From NCBI GenBank assembly GCA_040880025.1, contig JBBDJD010000013.1:1-64000 (forward strand): a stretch of DNA of 64,000 nt. Reading direction: 5' to 3'. The notes beneath the pieces were generated by a model. It was not told the DNA's origin. It made no database searches and saw only the letters and a program-made list of their open reading frames with translations. How positions within the stretch are numbered: position 1 is the first letter of the stretch; each line of letters begins with the position of its first letter. This DNA comes from RCIO01 sp040880025 (lineage in GTDB: Bacteria > Pseudomonadota > Alphaproteobacteria > Rhizobiales > Rhizobiaceae). Of this stretch, positions 61,943 to 64,000 are shown one piece after another. A program made the position numbers and the translations under genes.

Positions 61943-63156
61943 TCGACGTCGGCTTCTTCTCCAACGGGCATGGCGAGGACACCATCGCCTGCAAGGTGCT
62001 CGACCGCATTCGCGAGACACGGCCATCGCTCAGTATCGAAGGCTGGCCGATGGTAGGGGAGGGATCCGCCTACAGGTCCCGCGACGTGCCGCTTGTCGGC
62101 GCGTTGAATCTCCTGCCGAGCTCCGGCTTTGCGACGATCAGCCCGAAGCTGATGCTGGATGATCTGCGCGCTGGCTGGATCGGAACCCACTGGCGGCAAT
62201 ACAAGGCGGCGCGGGAAATGCGCGGCCGCTATCGCATCGCCGTGGCAGTGGGCGATATCATCCCCATTCTCGCGGCTGTAACGGCCCGCGCGCCATTCAC
62301 GTTCATAGGCTGCGCAAAGTCCTACCACTACCATCCGGGCCGGGCCTATACGCCGCTCGAGCGGCGGCTGCTGCGCAAGCACTGCATGCTGACTTTCCCG
62401 CGCGACGAAATGACGATCCCGGAACTGGACAAGGACGGCGTGCATACCCTCTATCTCGGCAATCCGATGATGGACGGGCTTGAAGGAACTGGTGACCGGC
62501 TGGGCATTGGCCCGGACAACCTTGTCATCGGCATGCTGGCGGGCACCAGGCCCGACGCCGAAATCAACCTGCTCGACCTTCTGGATGCGGCCGGTCATGC
62601 GCACCACCACTTCGCGGACGCCCAGAACCTGCGTTTTGTGTTCGCCGCCAGGCAAAGTCTGGACCCCGGCGCCGTCGCGGGGATGATCTCGGACGACCGT
62701 CGATTCGCCGACTGGCGCGTCCTCGAAGTCACAGACGCGAACGCCGGTATCGTGCTCCGCCTCGCCGATTCCCGCGGCGTTGAAGCGCTCGTGGTGAAGG
62801 ATCGCTTCGCCGACGTGCTCCATTTGTCTTCCATCGTCGTCGGCATGGCCGGAACCGCCAACGAACAGGCAATCGGACTGGGCAAACCCTTGATCACGGT
62901 TCCTTCGGCCGGCGTGCAGGGCGACCAGTATGTGAAGATGAAGAGCGTCTATTTCGGTGATGCGGCTCTGGCGGTCCCGCGTGATCCAAACGCGATTTCG
63001 GCTGCCATCGCCAGATTGCTCGACGATCCCGAGCAGCGCCAGCGGATGGCCGAGGCAGGCCGCGAACGGATGGGCGATCCGGGCGCCAGCCAGGCGATTG
63101 CCGACACGATCCTTGCCGTGCTCGACGGCGGGACGGCGAAAGTCGCGGCGCAATGA
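61939..63156 (+). CDS. Lipid-A-disaccharide synthase-related protein
   Basis: A 405-residue GT-B-like protein of the LpxB-related family (distinct from LpxB itself). FFSNGHGEDTIACKVLDRI at the N-terminus is diagnostic, and the C-terminal half has LVIGMLAGTRPDAEIN, VVGMAGTANEQAIGLGKPLIT and VPSAGVQGDQYVKMK. Members occur in cyanobacteria and alphaproteobacteria near glycolipid or cell-wall genes and have no settled function. Coupled by overlap to genes on both sides. Confidence 0.8.
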   Translation: MIDVGFFSNGHGEDTIACKVLDRIRETRPSLSIEGWPMVGEGSAYRSRDVPLVGALNLLPSSGFATISPKLMLDDLRAGWIGTHWRQYKAAREMRGRYRIAVAVGDIIPILAAVTARAPFTFIGCAKSYHYHPGRAYTPLERRLLRKHCMLTFPRDEMTIPELDKDGVHTLYLGNPMMDGLEGTGDRLGIGPDNLVIGMLAGTRPDAEINLLDLLDAAGHAHHHFADAQNLRFVFAARQSLDPGAVAGMISDDRRFADWRVLEVTDANAGIVLRLADSRGVEALVVKDRFADVLHLSSIVVGMAGTANEQAIGLGKPLITVPSAGVQGDQYVKMKSVYFGDAALAVPRDPNAISAAIARLLDDPEQRQRMAEAGRERMGDPGASQAIADTILAVLDGGTAKVAAQ

Positions 63157-64000
63157 CGGCAAAGCCGGACTTTTCCCTGGTTATCACTGCGCACAACGCC
63201 GCCGATACCATCGGTTCGACGTTGCGGTCGGTGGCCGGCCAGCAAGGAGTTCCTGAACGGTCGATGGAGATCATTCTCATCGACGACCGAAGCACCGATG
63301 GCACATCGGAGGCGGCGCTGGCGGCCGATATGGATCAATTGCGCATCATCCGCATCGATCATCCTTCATCGAGTGGCCTGACCACGCGGCAGGACGCATT
63401 GGCGGCGGGATTCCAGGCCGCAAAGGGCGATATCGTCCTCACGCTCGACGCCGACGGCATCGCGGGTTCTGACTGGGTGTCGGCCTTGACGGCTCCAATA
63501 CAGGCCGGTCATGCCGAGGCCGTTGCCGGCCCCGTAACATTCCGTGCCAAATCGGGCATGCTCGGCGCATGGCAGACCGTCGATGTCTCGGACTACCTGG
63601 CCACCAACCAGATGCTGGTGAAGCTGGGTTTTGCGGGAGGCGTGTTGTTCGGCAATTTCGCATTTCGCCGTGAGTGGTTCGACAAAATCGGCGGTTTCGA
63701 TCGTATCGGCATGACGCTCACCGAAGATCTGTCCTTTGCTCGCGCCATGCAGGCGGCCGGCGCGCGCGTGGCCTATGCCGGCGGCGGCGCGGTCACGGTG
63801 GCGGCCTGCGAGAGCTGGGGGGTATTGATCGAGCGGGCGAAGCGCGTGAGCGCCGGCGGTGTTTCCGCGCTTTCCATCTGGCTTGGCATACGCATGGCGC
63901 TGCTGGTCGTGCTGGCGGTGGCGGCTGTCCTGTTCGGAGGCATATTCACGCCGCTGTTCTGGCTGCGCTATGGGCTTGGCACGCTGTTCGTCGGCTGGGC
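63153..64000 (+). CDS. GT2 glycosyltransferase, 3' end beyond the window
   Basis: Starts at the ATG at 63153, overlapping the upstream stop (ATGA), and remains open to the window edge (at least 282 residues). GT-A motifs are FSLVITAHNAADTI, IILIDDRSTDGTSE, and DIVLTLDADGIAGSDW, where the metal site DxD is DAD; later GGFDRIGMTLTEDLSFA has the catalytic ED. From about residue 243 a hydrophobic helix begins (IRMALLVVLAVAAVLFGG). It resembles processive or hopanoid/ceramide-type GT2 enzymes with C-terminal helices. Partial. Confidence 0.85.
   Translation, partial: MTAKPDFSLVITAHNAADTIGSTLRSVAGQQGVPERSMEIILIDDRSTDGTSEAALAADMDQLRIIRIDHPSSSGLTTRQDALAAGFQAAKGDIVLTLDADGIAGSDWVSALTAPIQAGHAEAVAGPVTFRAKSGMLGAWQTVDVSDYLATNQMLVKLGFAGGVLFGNFAFRREWFDKIGGFDRIGMTLTEDLSFARAMQAAGARVAYAGGGAVTVAACESWGVLIERAKRVSAGGVSALSIWLGIRMALLVVLAVAAVLFGGIFTPLFWLRYGLGTLFVGW

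Noticed and set aside
1..64000. CRISPR arrays, tRNA or rRNA genes
   Set aside because: No regularly spaced repeats and no tRNA-like cloverleaf or rRNA sequence were noticed on reading the window.

Overview
The window reads as part of an alphaproteobacterial genome, most likely Hyphomicrobiales (Rhizobiales). Pointers are high GC, a MucR/Ros zinc-finger regulator, an LptE-type lipoprotein, and IS3-family relics of types frequent in rhizobia. Nearly all of it is one large surface-polysaccharide / glycan-modification locus with mosaic organisation and mosaic base composition.

Region by region. (1) 0-2.7 kb: a small lipoprotein, a dispersed repeat broken by an IS3 (IS407-group) relic, a small unknown protein and mucR. 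(2) 2.9-7.1 kb: a tight operon of a polyprenyl-phosphate glycosyltransferase (GtrB type), a methyltransferase, a GtrA-like membrane protein, a shortened PAP2 phosphatase and a large membrane protein resembling GT-C enzymes. A second copy of the dispersed repeat follows at 7.64-8.0 kb. (3) 8.2-11.1 kb: an ArnT-like GT-C enzyme and a GT4 enzyme, then a decayed DUF2793 (phage-tail type) gene. (4) 11.7-15.9 kb, minus strand: wbpA-GT4-wbpB-wbpD, which make UDP-2,3-diacetamido-2,3-dideoxy-glucuronate. The missing aminotransferase wbpE lies at 49.3 kb. (5) 16-19.6 kb: legB-legI-legG. (6) 21.4-23.4 kb: an OafA-type acyltransferase broken at a C7 tract. (7) 23.6-27.9 kb: pseB-pseC-pseG-pseI. (8) 28-35.8 kb, minus strand: a seven-gene operon ending in a third NeuB-family protein that has lost both metal-binding histidines. 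It also holds a TPR plus KpsS-like glycosyltransferase, an FAD oxidoreductase, a DegT aminotransferase, two methyltransferases and a WbqC protein. (9) 36.1-46.3 kb: a PIG-L deacetylase, pseF, pseH, legF, two Gfo/Idh/MocA oxidoreductases, ptmE, a 718-aa putative capsule glycosyltransferase, legC and legH. (10) 46.4-52 kb: an ABC-transporter-like membrane protein without an ATPase domain, a polyprenyl glycosyl-1-phosphate transferase, wbpE and a Wzy/WaaL-type ligase or polymerase. (11) 52-58.5 kb: galE-like, manC, gmd, fcl and manB, giving GDP-mannose to GDP-L-fucose. (12) 58.8-60.9 kb: relics of one IS3-family element on both sides of an lptE gene, plus the tail of a phage terminase. (13) 61.1-64 kb: an operon of a DUF2334 deacetylase-like protein, an LpxB-related protein and a GT2 enzyme cut by the window end.

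Taken together, the locus appears to encode two nonulosonic acid pathways, one for pseudaminic acid (PseBCHGIF all present) and one of legionaminic type (LegBCHGIF plus PtmE). It also makes a diacetamido-uronic acid and GDP-fucose. Initiation and ligation/polymerisation enzymes are present, but no recognisable Wzx flippase is visible. The strongest candidate for something undescribed is the minus-strand operon at 28-35.8 kb, with its divergent NeuB-like protein.
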